Source of the DNA: Ectothiorhodospiraceae bacterium WFHF3C12
GTDB lineage: Bacteria; Pseudomonadota; Gammaproteobacteria; Nitrococcales; Nitrococcaceae
Length of the DNA stretch: 64,000 nucleotides
Reading direction: 5' to 3'
Assembly (NCBI GenBank): GCA_013519935.1
Contig: JACDUA010000013.1
Span: forward strand, 1-64,000
Shown here: piece after piece, positions 1 through 7,209 of the stretch
How the letters are laid out: every line of letters begins with the position of its first letter
Numbering within the stretch: position 1 is the stretch's first letter
Notes under the pieces: generated by a model
Databases searched by the model: none
What the model saw: only the letters and a program-made list of their open reading frames with translations
What the model was told of the DNA's origin: nothing
Made by a program: the position numbers and the translations under genes

Positions 1-2
1 TG

Positions 3-332
3 CGCCTGGGCCGGCAGCCGCAGCGGCTCTACTTCGTGGCCCAGGGGCCCGGCCCCTATACCCTGGCCTTCGGCAGCGCCGCCCAGGCCAGGACCCTGCC
101 GAAGGAGGAACTTGGCGAGGGCCTGCTTCGCACGGCCGAGGAAGACGAAGTCGCCGCCGCAACGGCCGGCCAGCGTGTGGAGCTGGGCGGGCCGAGCCGC
201 CTGCAGCCGGGACCGGGATCGCTGCCCTGGACGCGCATACTGCTCTGGGCGGTGCTGCTGGCAGCCGTGGCCGTTCTGGCGTTCATGGCCTGGCGGCTCT
301 ACAAGCAGATCGGCGGCGCCGACGCCGCCTGA
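3..332 (+). CDS. DUF3999 family membrane protein, C-terminal part only
   Basis: This is the 3' end of a gene that begins before the window; the frame is open from base 3 to the TGA at 330-332. The visible part reads RLGRQPQRLYFVAQGPGPY at its start. A stretch beginning with 'LYFVAQGPGPYTLAFGSA' near the C-terminus, followed by one membrane helix (ILLWAVLLAAVAVLAFMAW) and a short basic tail, is typical of the end of DUF3999 proteins. These are membrane-anchored proteins with a large periplasmic region and no established function. An internal GTG at 36 could be mistaken for the start, but the frame and the family likeness continue upstream of it. Family assignment is from memory of the C-terminal pattern. 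Confidence 0.7.
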   Translation, partial: RLGRQPQRLYFVAQGPGPYTLAFGSAAQARTLPKEELGEGLLRTAEEDEVAAATAGQRVELGGPSRLQPGPGSLPWTRILLWAVLLAAVAVLAFMAWRLYKQIGGADAA

Positions 333-420
333 CTTACCGGGAAAGCGCCTGCCGCTGGCCGGGTGACGCCGATTACCCGCTCTTCCCTGGCGGTATAGGG
401 CTGGGGAGCCGGGAAAGCCA

Positions 421-1078
421 TTCGCGGCGGGGACGCCGCTCCCACAGCCCGCCATCAAGCCCGGGGGCTGGGCAGACAGCCGGTAAGGTGAAATAGGGAA
501 GCGCATTCCACCTTCAGGGCGTTACCGCTCCACCCGAGCTTTGACAGCGCCCGATGGATTACGGCGCCTGATCCACCAACAGCTGTAGGAGCGGCGCAAG
601 CCGCGAACAGGCCATTGTGTGCCCGCCCAACCTGATCGCGCCTCGCGGCGCTCCTACAAAGGCCTGGTGCCCACGAGATACCGCGCTGGCGGCAGAAGGC
701 GGGAGAGGGGAAAAGCCATTCGCGGCGGGGACGCCGCTCCCACAGCCCGCCATTAAGCCCCGGGGCTGGGGAGACAGGCGGTAGGGTGGAATAGCGAAGC
801 GTATTCCACCTTCAGGGCGTTACCGCTCCACCCGAGCTTCGACAGCGCCCGGTGGATTACGGCCTCGCCTGATACACCCAACAGTTGTAGGAGCGGCGCA
901 AGCCGCGAACGGGCCATTGTGGGCCGCCCTACCTGATCGCGCCTCGCGGTGCTCCTACAAGAGCCTGGTGCCCGCGAGATACCGCGCTGGCGGAAGAAGG
1001 CTGGGAGAGGGAAAAGACTATTCACGGCGGGGGCGCCGCTCCCACAGCCCGCCACAAGGCCCGGGGCTGGGCATATAG
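421..1078. repeat. Tandem array of a ~300-bp unit, about 2.2 copies
   Basis: Each unit starts with TTCGCGGCGGGGACGCCGCT or a close variant, at 421, 719 and 1021, so the periods are 298 and 302 bases. The third unit breaks off near 1078. Every full unit contains a REP-like palindrome on the plus strand (585-608 and 887-910, GTAGGAGCGGCGCAAG followed by CCGCGAAC) and its inverted partner (GCGCCTCGCGG then CGCTCCTAC). A stretch reading GGTGGAATAGCGAAGCGTATTCCACC-like is also present. No open frame in the array looks like a gene. The rest of 333-1180 holds nothing recognised. Confidence 0.85.
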
Positions 1079-1179
1079 CTGTGGGAGGCGCGTCCCCGCG
1101 GCGATCGAGTTGTTAAACCCCGGCGTATCAGTGGCCGCCGGTGCCGCTGTCCCGACCGTTCTGCATTTTCGGGCTCTGG

Positions 1180-1343
1180 AAAAGAAAACGGCCGGGCAGT
1201 GGATGCCCGGCCGAAAGACCCCTGGGTGGGGGTGGGGGGAAGCTCACGCTTACCTCAGGAGGATCGAACCACTCACGGCTCCAGCCTTGAGTTCCTGAGC
1301 CAGGAGCCGGCCGCCGGGGCGCCCGACTTCTGTACAACTCTTG
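1180..1343 (-). ncRNA. Candidate small RNA divergent from nrdJ
   Basis: On the minus strand a TTGACA (1373-1378) and a TGGAAT (1350-1355) are 17 bases apart, placing a transcription start near 1343. A perfect hairpin followed by a T-rich run lies about 150 bases downstream (1181-1213). The span between has no open reading frame of note and contains complementary segments, for example GGCTCC with GGAGCC and CTCAGG with CCTGAG, which would allow a folded RNA. It was compared by eye with 6S, 4.5S, RNase P and tmRNA cores and matches none. Inference only; the promoter -10 is a 4/6 match. Confidence 0.35.
1181..1213 (-). terminator. Intrinsic terminator, minus-strand orientation
   Basis: CGGCCGGGCA (1189-1198) and TGCCCGGCCG (1204-1213) form a perfect 10-bp stem with a 5-base loop. 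The A-rich run AAAGAAAA before it becomes TTTTCTTT after the hairpin when read on the minus strand, as a Rho-independent terminator requires. No minus-strand protein gene ends here, which is the main argument for a small RNA between 1213 and 1343. Confidence 0.65.
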
Positions 1344-1349
1344 TGTTGT

Positions 1350-1378
1350 ATTCCAGCAGAGCGCCCAGGCCGTGTCAA
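1350..1378 (-). promoter_or_regulatory. Candidate sigma70-type promoter of the minus-strand RNA
   Basis: The -35 is a consensus TTGACA (plus-strand TGTCAA at 1373-1378). With a 17-base spacer the -10 is TGGAAT (1350-1355), four of six matching. It points away from nrdJ, so the region 1343-1510 would be a divergent promoter region. Confidence 0.35.
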
Positions 1379-1502
1379 CAATAAAATTGTACATACCCGA
1401 TAATTGGCGCCTGAAACTTGTACGATGCCCGTCCCGCCGCCATCTCCAGGGGCTGTACAGCGGTGTCCGGCGTCCGGCCCCGTGACAGGCGCCGGGGCGC
1501 TG

Positions 1503-1530
1503 TTGACACGACCTACATATAGTCTAAGAT
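1503..1530 (+). promoter_or_regulatory. nrdJ promoter
   Basis: TTGACA at 1503-1508 is a consensus -35. A 16-base spacer leads to TAAGAT at 1525-1530, a 4/6 match to the -10. The first NrdR box occupies the spacer, so bound repressor would cover the polymerase site. The start codon is about 125 bases downstream, leaving a long leader. Confidence 0.6.
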
Positions 1531-1556
1531 CGAGGTTCAACCACAAGATATTGGGT
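1510..1556 (+). promoter_or_regulatory. Pair of NrdR boxes
   Basis: Box 1 has the core CTACATATAG (1513-1522) and box 2 the core CAAGATATTG (1544-1553). Both fit the published NrdR core CWAtATaTWG at its invariant positions. Their centres are 31 bases apart, about three helical turns, which is one of the usual spacings of NrdR box pairs. NrdR is the ATP/dATP-sensing repressor of ribonucleotide reductase genes. The nrdR gene itself is not in the window. Confidence 0.85.
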
Positions 1557-1583
1557 CCGCTGTGGAGCGGCTTGTGCCCAAGC

Positions 1584-1592
1584 TGTGGATAA
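1584..1592 (+). promoter_or_regulatory. DnaA box in the nrdJ leader
   Basis: TGTGGATAA is the exact reverse complement of the consensus DnaA box TTATCCACA. In Escherichia coli the nrdAB promoter carries DnaA boxes that tie reductase expression to replication. Here the box lies after the NrdR pair and before the start codon, so a similar role is plausible but inferred. Confidence 0.6.
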
Positions 1593-1659
1593 AACGAATA
1601 ACTGCCTGAATCCCCCGCATCCAATGCCGTTGGGGATAAGTCCGAATAGGGAGAACGTT

Positions 1660-3813
1660 ATGAGCAGCGCTGCGATAGTTCGTGCCTTGCCGAACGCCGT
1701 CGCCGAAATACCCGTGCAGCCGGCGTCGCTGGACATCTGGGACAGCAAGTACCGTCTCAAGACCAAGGACGGACAGGTGATCGACCAGGAGGTGGACGAC
1801 ACCTACAAGCGTGTCGCGCGCGCGCTCGCGGAAGTGGAAGTGCCCGAGAAGCGGGAGGAGTGGAACGAGAAGTTCCTCTGGGCCCTGCGCCGCGGGGCGA
1901 TCCCCGCCGGCCGCATCACGTCCAACGCCGGCGCCTGGGAGCACAAGCCCGCCACCTCCACCATCAACTGCACGGTGTCGGCCACCATCGGCGATTCCAT
2001 GGACGACATCCTGGGCAAGGTCCACGAGGCGGGCCTGACCCTGAAGGCCGGCTGCGGCATCGGCTACGAGTTCTCCACGCTGCGGCCCAAGGGCGCCTAC
2101 GTCTCCGGCGCCGGCGCGTACACCTCCGGCCCGCTGTCCTTCATGGACATCTACGACCGCATGTGCTTCACGGTCTCCTCGGCGGGCGGGCGCCGCGGCG
2201 CGCAGATGGCCACCTTCGACGTGGGCCATCCCGACGTGCTGGACTTCATCCGCGCCAAGCGCGAGAACGGCCGCCTGCGCCAGTTCAACATGTCGCTGCT
2301 GATTACCGACGGGTTCATGGAGGCCGTGGAGAACGGCGACGACTGGCCGCTGGCCTTCCCGCTCTCTCCCCAGGAAGTGGAAGTCGACGGCGTGGACGTC
2401 AACGACCCGGAGCAGGTGATCTGGCGGGAGTGGCCGCGCAAGGAGGGCTACGTCACCCGCGAGGACGGCCTGGTGGCCTGCCGCATCTTCAAGAAGGTCA
2501 AGGCCCAGCGCATCTGGGACATGATCATGACGGCCACCTACGACTACGCCGAGCCGGGCTTCATCCTCATTGACCGCGTCAACGAGATGAACAACAACTG
2601 GTTCTGCGAGGAGATCCGCGCGACCAATCCCTGCGGGGAGCAACCCCTGCCCCCGTACGGCGCCTGCCTGCTGGGCTCCATCAACCTGACCAAGTTCGTG
2701 CGCGAGCCGTTCACCGAGAACGCCCACTTCGACTGGGAGGAATACGCCCAGGTGGTGGACATCTTCACCCGCATGCTCGACAACGTGGTGGAGATCAACG
2801 GCCTGCCGCTGGAGACCCAGCGCAACGAGATCTACCGCAAGCGCCGCCACGGCATGGGCTTCCTGGGCCTGGGCTCGACGCTGACCATGCTGCGCATGAA
2901 GTACGGCGCGCCGGACTCCCTGGAGTTCACCGAGCGCGTTTCCAAGGAGATGGCCCTGCAGGGCTGGCGCAGCGCGCTGACCCTGGCCGAGGAGAAGGGC
3001 GCCGCGCCGATCATGGACGAGGAGTTCAAGGTCACCAAGGACATGCTGCGCCTGCGCCCGGAGATGAAGAAGGACGGCTACAAGGCCGGCCAGAAGGTCA
3101 AGGGCCGCGTGCTGCACGCGAAGTACAGCCGCTACATGCAGCAGGTCGCCCAGGAGGACCCGGCGCTGGTCGAGAAGCTGGCCGAGCACGGCGCCCGGTT
3201 CACGCACCACAGCTCCATCGCGCCCACGGGCACCATCAGCCTGTCCCTGGCCAACAACGCCAGCAACGGCATCGAGCCCAGCTTCGCGCATCACTACTTC
3301 CGCAACGTGATCCGCGAGGGCAAGAAGTCCAAGGAGAAAGTGGACGTCTTCTCCATGGAGCTGCTGGCCTACCGTCATTTCGTGGACCCGGAGGCCGTGC
3401 CCAGCACCGATCCGGAGACCCGCAACCTGCCGGATTACTTCATCACGGCGGACGAGATCACGCCGAAGCAGCACGTGGACATCCAGGCGGCGGCCCAGAA
3501 GTGGATCGACTCCAGCATCTCCAAGACGGCCAACGTGCCCACGGAGTACGCCTATAGCGACTTCAAGGACATCTACCGCTACGCCTACCAGCAGGGCCTG
3601 AAGGGCTGCACCACCTTCCGCTTCAACCCGGAAGCGTTCCAGGGCGTGCTGGTCAAGGAAAGCGACCTGAACAACACCACCTACCGCTTCACCCTGGAAG
3701 ACGGCAGCGTGGTCGAGGCCAAGGGCGGCGACGAGATCGAATACGACGGCGAAATCCACACCGCCGCCAACCTCTTCGACGCCCTGAAGGAGGGCTACTA
3801 CGGCCGCTTCTAA
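1660..3813 (+). CDS. nrdJ: Adenosylcobalamin-dependent ribonucleoside-diphosphate reductase, large subunit (NrdJa)
   Basis: Class II ribonucleotide reductase: reduces ribonucleotides to deoxyribonucleotides in the cytoplasm, using adenosylcobalamin to make the thiyl radical, so it works with or without oxygen. The 717-residue protein has the finger-loop motif NPCGEQ with the predicted radical Cys325 and Glu327. The cysteines that would form the active-site disulfide are Cys104 (in INCTVS) and Cys336 (in YGACLLGS). The phosphate-binding stretch IAPTGTIS is also present. The ATG at 1660 is chosen because the protein likeness starts there and a GGGAG precedes it; a GTG at 1585 in the same frame lies inside the DnaA box. 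The zinc-ribbon C-terminal domain found in one-piece NrdJ is missing here and is encoded separately downstream (4206-4907), as in Pseudomonas aeruginosa. Confidence 0.95.
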   Translation: MSSAAIVRALPNAVAEIPVQPASLDIWDSKYRLKTKDGQVIDQEVDDTYKRVARALAEVEVPEKREEWNEKFLWALRRGAIPAGRITSNAGAWEHKPATSTINCTVSATIGDSMDDILGKVHEAGLTLKAGCGIGYEFSTLRPKGAYVSGAGAYTSGPLSFMDIYDRMCFTVSSAGGRRGAQMATFDVGHPDVLDFIRAKRENGRLRQFNMSLLITDGFMEAVENGDDWPLAFPLSPQEVEVDGVDVNDPEQVIWREWPRKEGYVTREDGLVACRIFKKVKAQRIWDMIMTATYDYAEPGFILIDRVNEMNNNWFCEEIRATNPCGEQPLPPYGACLLGSINLTKFVREPFTENAHFDWEEYAQVVDIFTRMLDNVVEINGLPLETQRNEIYRKRRHGMGFLGLGSTLTMLRMKYGAPDSLEFTERVSKEMALQGWRSALTLAEEKGAAPIMDEEFKVTKDMLRLRPEMKKDGYKAGQKVKGRVLHAKYSRYMQQVAQEDPALVEKLAEHGARFTHHSSIAPTGTISLSLANNASNGIEPSFAHHYFRNVIREGKKSKEKVDVFSMELLAYRHFVDPEAVPSTDPETRNLPDYFITADEITPKQHVDIQAAAQKWIDSSISKTANVPTEYAYSDFKDIYRYAYQQGLKGCTTFRFNPEAFQGVLVKESDLNNTTYRFTLEDGSVVEAKGGDEIEYDGEIHTAANLFDALKEGYYGRF

Positions 3814-3838
3814 AAAGGTCGGCTAATGCACCTGGCCC

Positions 3839-4134
3839 GTGGGAGCGGCGACCCCGCCGCGAACAAGGCAGGGCCAAGGCCACCAACGTAGGAGCGGTCC
3901 CTGGCCGCGAACGAACGCAGGCAAACAAGGAGGGAATGACATGGGCAAAGGAAAGCCCCCTGTGTAGGAGCGCCGCAAGGCGCGAAAGACGCGGTTCAGA
4001 AGGTGTAGGAACGGCCCCGGCCGCGAACAGAGAAGCCAAAAGGCTGATCGAACAGACAAAGGTAGATGTGGGAGCGGCGACCCCGCCGCGAAAAAGGTCA
4101 AAGGAATCGCCGCGAGGACGCGCCTCCCACACAA
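3839..4134. repeat. Cluster of REP-like palindromes between nrdJa and nrdJb
   Basis: Five plus-strand units of the type GTRGGAGCGG-N-CCGCGAA occur at 3839-3864, 3888-3912, 3964-3986, 4005-4028 and 4068-4093. An inverted one (CGCCGCGAGGACGCGCC then TCCCACA) lies near 4111-4134. The loop sequences differ between units, so this is a cluster of separate elements and not one tandem repeat. Long open frames crossing it are not thought to be coding. Confidence 0.85.
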
Positions 4135-4205
4135 CAACAGGACACCATGGCGGGGAATACCAAACCCCGTCACCCGAAGGCAGAGGAGCCAAGGTGGGAC
4201 AGAAC

Positions 4206-4907
4206 ATGGCTATCAAAATCGACAGCAAGATCATCGACTATGATGTGGCCAAGGCCAACGCGGAAGCCGAGGCGCCGGCCATGCCCAAAGAGCCCGAGAT
4301 CGACTACATGCACGAGCAGCTCCAGCGCCCGGAGCAGCTCGAGGGCAAGACGTACAAGATCAAGACCCCGCTGTCGGAGCACGCCCTGTACGTCACCATC
4401 AACGACGTGATCCTCAACCCCGGCACCGAGCACGAATCCCGCCGGCCCTTCGAGATCTTCATCAACTCGAAGAACATGGACCACTTCCAGTGGATCGTGG
4501 CGCTCACCCGCATCATCTCCGCGGTGTTCCGCAAGGGCGGCGACTGCACCTTCCTGGTGGAAGAGCTGCACAGCGTGTTCGATCCCCGCGGCGGCTACTT
4601 CAAGAAGGGCGGCCGGTTCATGCCCTCCCTGGTGGCCGAGATCGGCGAGATCATCGAGCAGCACCTCAAGCACATCGGCATGCTCGAAAGCGACACCCTG
4701 GACGAGCACCAGAAGGCCTACATAGAGCAGAAGAAGGCCGAGTTCGAAGGCAAGCAGCCCCAGGACCAGGCCGCAGCCGACTGCGACGACTCAACCGCCA
4801 AGTTTCCCGAAGGGGCGCAGCTTTGCGGGAAGTGCCATACGAAGGCGATGGTGGTTATGGATGGGTGTCTCACGTGCCTGAATTGTGGGGATTCGAAGTG
4901 TGGGTGA
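4206..4907 (+). CDS. NrdJb, zinc-ribbon partner of the class II ribonucleotide reductase
   Basis: A 233-residue protein matching the second chain of split NrdJ enzymes. The C-terminus carries CGKCHTKAMVVMDGC and then CLNCGDSKCG, a cysteine-rich zinc-ribbon-like tail that in this family shuttles electrons to the active-site disulfide of the large chain. The middle part contains GTEHESRRPFEIFIN and HFQWIVALTR, which fits the TSCPD domain also seen at the end of one-piece NrdJ. In P. aeruginosa both chains are needed for cobalamin-dependent activity. The ATG at 4206 follows AAGGTGGGA; the frame is open for 270 bases upstream but only through repeats. It is probably co-transcribed with nrdJa despite the 392-base gap, because no terminator is seen until 4936. 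Confidence 0.92.
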   Translation: MAIKIDSKIIDYDVAKANAEAEAPAMPKEPEIDYMHEQLQRPEQLEGKTYKIKTPLSEHALYVTINDVILNPGTEHESRRPFEIFINSKNMDHFQWIVALTRIISAVFRKGGDCTFLVEELHSVFDPRGGYFKKGGRFMPSLVAEIGEIIEQHLKHIGMLESDTLDEHQKAYIEQKKAEFEGKQPQDQAAADCDDSTAKFPEGAQLCGKCHTKAMVVMDGCLTCLNCGDSKCG

Positions 4908-4935
4908 GGACGCGGCTCGCGGCCACTGCTTCCAG

Positions 4936-4964
4936 AAAAGCCCGGCTTAGGCCGGGCTTTTTTG
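4936..4964 (+). terminator. Intrinsic terminator after nrdJb
   Basis: AAAAGCCCGGC, loop TTAG, GCCGGGCTTTTTT: an 11-bp stem ending in a run of T. It sits about 30 bases after the nrdJb stop codon and closes the reductase operon. Confidence 0.95.
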
Positions 4965-5246
4965 TGGGTGGACCCGCGGAGGAGCCTTGAAGTCGTGTGA
5001 CACTCAAGGGAAGCCGTCTATCACGCAGTTACTCTGCCGGACGCGCATTGTGTTCGGACGTAACTTGCGGGATTATCGAGGAAATCGTCAGTGTCGCGAT
5101 AGCGGACCGCAGCATGATAGACGGACAAAGTATGTGTTTAAACACGGAACCTTTCCATCTACTTACTGTTGGGTTGCCCACGTAGCACAGCGCCTGTTCA
5201 GAATTCGCGGCACATCCGGTGATGGAAAAGGCGTGGGCTGATTGCC

Positions 5247-5384
5247 GTGGCGGCGTACACGGTCCAGGGGAGGTGGGCTCTGAAACGGTGGCAGGATATC
5301 TCCTTGGTAGCGCTTGCAGTCTTGGTTCTCATCGCTGTCGTAGCGTTGCTTTTCTATATCAAAATCTGGATGTTCTCAGAGTAG
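5247..5384 (+). CDS. Possible 45-residue single-span membrane peptide
   Basis: A GTG at 5247 opens a frame that ends at TAG 5382-5384. The product has a short amphipathic start (MAAYTVQGRWALKRWQD), one strong hydrophobic helix (ISLVALAVLVLIAVVALLF) and a short end, YIKIWMFSE. The base composition is lower in GC than the surroundings. It ends 58 bases before the attC-like site at 5443, where the gene of an integron cassette would end. There is no good ribosome-binding site before the GTG, and CTG 5280 is the only other candidate start. No family recognised; existence is uncertain. Confidence 0.35.
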   Translation: MAAYTVQGRWALKRWQDISLVALAVLVLIAVVALLFYIKIWMFSE

Positions 5385-5442
5385 TAGCCGTGTGGGAGGT
5401 GCCTAATCAACCCTTGCCGGCACACCCGAGGTCTGCTGGAGA

Positions 5443-5503
5443 ACCCAACAATGCGCTCCATCGAACGCGGCAAAATCCGCGCCGCTGAGCTTCATCGTTG
5501 GGC
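5443..5503 (+). other. attC-like recombination site (integron cassette)
   Basis: The 61-bp site begins with ACCCAAC, matching the R'' box RYYYAAC, and ends with GTTGGGC, matching the simple-site core GTTRRRY. Between them, TGCGCTCCATCGAACGCGGC and GCGCCGCTGAGCTTCATC are imperfectly complementary, as the L'' and L' boxes and stem of an attC are. The overall pattern (AATGCGCTCC...CGCTGAGCT...CGTTGGGC) resembles cassettes of chromosomal integrons in gammaproteobacteria. No integrase gene is in the window. Confidence 0.65.
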
Positions 5504-5536
5504 GGCTGGGCAAAGGGTATTCAGGGGGATCGCTCG

Positions 5537-5992
5537 TTGAGAGATGTGTATCTTGGATTGGCGTTCGGAATCGCGCTGTGCACAGGTGCGATGTCCGCGG
5601 TGGTGATTGCCCCTGTCCATCTGTCTCATCTCCTTGAGGTGACCCATCTCGGGGTTGCAGGCGCGATTCCGAGCAATAAGGAGTTTTTTACCAGAACGCT
5701 ATACATCTATGCAGGATTGGCGGCCAGTTGTCTGGCAATGGCCCTGATGTTCCTTGTTGCTACCCTCTACCGAGTTAGGAAGTCGTCGTTGGGCGAGCTT
5801 AGAGTCGAGCACTCTGGGCGAGCACAAACCGAAGCCGGCAGGCGACTGCGCATCGGCTCGTATGTCGTGGGCTACGCGCTGATGATCATCTGGGTAGGCA
5901 CTACCGTAGTTCCGGGCGCACAGCTGGTGGGCCGCATCTCTTTCGTCTTGGGGCTCGGGCTCGTCGGCCTGTGCGCCGTCTTATTTGGTTAG
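5537..5992 (+). CDS. Cassette-encoded four-helix membrane protein, unknown function
   Basis: The frame begins inside the attC-like site. The better start is TTG 5537, which has AGGGGGAT about nine bases upstream (GTG 5546 is the alternative), giving 151 residues. Four hydrophobic segments are visible: VYLGLAFGIALCTGAMSAVV near the start, TLYIYAGLAASCLAMALMFL, IGSYVVGYALMIIWVGTT, and a C-terminal ISFVLGLGLVGLCAVLF. There are no charged catalytic motifs and no family was recognised. The gene lies between an attC-like site (5443-5503) and a cut-off one (6012-6045), and its composition is lower in GC than its neighbours. It therefore looks like a horizontally acquired cassette gene. Confidence 0.6.
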   Translation: MRDVYLGLAFGIALCTGAMSAVVIAPVHLSHLLEVTHLGVAGAIPSNKEFFTRTLYIYAGLAASCLAMALMFLVATLYRVRKSSLGELRVEHSGRAQTEAGRRLRIGSYVVGYALMIIWVGTTVVPGAQLVGRISFVLGLGLVGLCAVLFG

Positions 5993-6011
5993 CCAGGGTG
6001 GGTGGCGTGGC

Positions 6012-6045
6012 GCCCAACCATCCGCTGGAACCGACGCGGCTCGCT
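6012..6045 (+). other. Truncated attC-like site
   Basis: GCCCAAC (6012-6018) is a perfect R'' box and is followed by CATCCGCTGGAACCGACGCG, like the left half of an attC. The right half with GTTRRRY is missing; the sequence passes directly into the dispersed element beginning GGCCGGGGTCGGACCA near 6050. Confidence 0.5.
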
Positions 6046-6049
6046 TGGG

Positions 6050-6175
6050 AGGCCGGGGTCGGACCATCCCAACTCCCTGATTAAGATATGGAGAGTGTTT
6101 CCTGGTCAGGCCCTCTCGCGCCTTAAACGGCCAATTTCCGCACCGAAACCGCCATACTAGGGCTTCCCCCGGTCC
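6050..6175 (+). repeat. Dispersed non-coding element, copy 1
   Basis: It begins GGCCGGGGTCGGACCA, has CAACTCC and AGTGTTTCCTGG in the middle, and ends with CTCTCGCGCCTTAAACGGCC, AATTTCCGCACCGAAA, CCGCCAT. A near-identical copy is at 7741-7864. Weaker relatives occur around 7011-7067, 24226-24301 and 28595-28700. No protein or known RNA is recognised in it. Confidence 0.7.
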
Positions 6176-6180
6176 GCCAA

Positions 6181-6248
6181 GACCCGATCCGGGGCCGGAC
6201 CAAGGCACGCTACTGATTAGACAGACAAAAGCGCCGTTACGAGGCTGC
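6181..6248 (+). repeat. 68-bp direct repeat, left copy
   Basis: The segment GACCCGATCCGGGGCC through AGCGCCGTTACGAGGCTGC recurs at 6945-7012 in the same orientation with only a few changes. Together the two copies bracket the truncated isocitrate lyase-like fragment at 6270-6938. Confidence 0.8.
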
Positions 6249-6254
6249 GAAAAA

Positions 6255-6284
6255 ATGGTGCGAAAAAATGGGGTCAGACCCCAT
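6255..6284. repeat. GGGGTCAGACCCC palindrome, copy 1
   Basis: ATGGGGTCAGACCCCAT at 6268-6284 is a perfect palindrome around a central A, preceded by an A-rich GCGAAAAAAT. It marks the left edge of the duplicated segment shared with 10359-11028. Similar sequences elsewhere are often found near REP-associated tyrosine transposases; no such gene is present here. Confidence 0.65.
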
Positions 6285-6363
6285 TTCCTGGGCTCGGCCC
6301 CGCAGTTCCCCTGTGGGCACCGGATCTGATGATTCGGCGGACCAGTCTACAGCGGGGCCGCAG

Positions 6364-6938
6364 CTAAACGTTCCCGAGCAGCCGGGCGATCTCGCTGCCA
6401 GGGGCTATGTCGAACACCCACCCGAACGCCCCCTGTTCCCGCATTTCGCGGCCCGCGCCGAGCAGGCCCGCGACGGCCGCCCGGGCCAGCGCCCCGCCGA
6501 CGCTGATGCGTCTGGCACCGGCGACGGCCAGTTGCTCGACCGTGGCACCCCGAATCGGCGGTGCGAGTACATTCAGGGGCCTGCCGACGGCGTCGGCGAC
6601 AAGGCGGACTTCTTCCAGCGATTTCAGCCCGGGCGCGTACAGGACGTCGGCACCAGCCTTCTCGAATGCCTGCAGCCGCCTGATGGTGTCGTCCAGGTCG
6701 TCGTGGCCCCGGAAATGGTTCTCGGCGCGTGCGGTGACGGCGAAGGGAAAGGGCAGCGCGCGTGCCGCTTCGACAGCGGCCCCGACCCGCTCCGTGGCCA
6801 GCTCAATGTCGTAGAACGGGCTCGCGGGATCGCCGGTGTAGTCCTCGATCGAGCCCCCCGCCAGCCCCGTTTCGGCCGCCAGGGTGATGGTCTCCGCCAC
6901 GCGCCCGGGATCGTCCCCGAAGCCGTTCTCCAGGTCCG
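6364..6938 (-). pseudogene. Truncated copy of the PEP mutase/isocitrate lyase family gene
   Basis: This reads as the last 190 or so residues of the intact gene at 10454-11275, from DLENGFGDDP to the C-terminal IARLLGNV, with scattered substitutions. The first 83 residues are absent: at 6938 the likeness stops at CCAGGTCCG and unrelated sequence follows. An ATG upstream (6972) could start a hybrid protein beginning MPWSDPASGQAT. That product would lack the N-terminal strand-helix units of the barrel, so activity is unlikely. The nucleotide duplication runs from 6270 to 6938 and corresponds to 10359-11028. It includes about 90 bases downstream of the stop codon, so this is a DNA-level copy and not an old paralogue. 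Confidence 0.9.
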
Positions 6939-6944
6939 TGGCTT

Positions 6945-7012
6945 GACCCGATGCGGGGTCGGACCAAGGCACGCTACTGGCTAGACAGACAAAAGCGCCG
7001 TTACGAGGCTGC
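6945..7012 (+). repeat. 68-bp direct repeat, right copy, running into a dispersed-element tail
   Basis: Second copy of the 6181-6248 segment (GACCCGATGCGGGGTC ... ACGAGGCTGC). It continues as GGCTTAGAAGGCCAATTTTG to about 7067, a weak match to the tail of the dispersed element at 6118-6165. The rest to 7209 has no recognised feature. Confidence 0.75.
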
Positions 7013-7209
7013 CTGGATGGCTTAGAAGGCCAATTTTGGCACCCAAATCTCCGTCTTAAGGTTTCAGCCTGCAGGAAACGGGTTCAAATCTCACAATCCA
7101 ACAAGCTTCTCCTCCCGTCTTGCAATCACGGATCATGCCGAGAGACGGAACCCCGCTGGAGCTTGAGTGCAACACTTGCCTCCATTGGTGCTCGCGGCGG
7201 CTGCGGGCT

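Noticed and set aside
1100-1660. Cobalamin riboswitch before the B12-dependent reductase gene
   Set aside because: No B12-box core was recognised in the leader; the control signals seen are NrdR and DnaA sites.
1537-3759. 740-codon open frame on the minus strand inside nrdJ
   Set aside because: It is antisense to a gene with clear class II reductase motifs, has no ribosome-binding site and reads as low-complexity Val/Leu/His/Arg sequence, as antisense frames of GC-rich genes do.
4987-5241. Open frames of 84 and 62 codons after the nrdJ terminator
   Set aside because: No ribosome-binding sites, no likeness and mutually overlapping frames.
7095-7130. GGGTTCAAATCTC, similar to a tRNA T-loop
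   Set aside because: No acceptor, D or anticodon stems can be formed upstream and the flanking T-stem does not pair.
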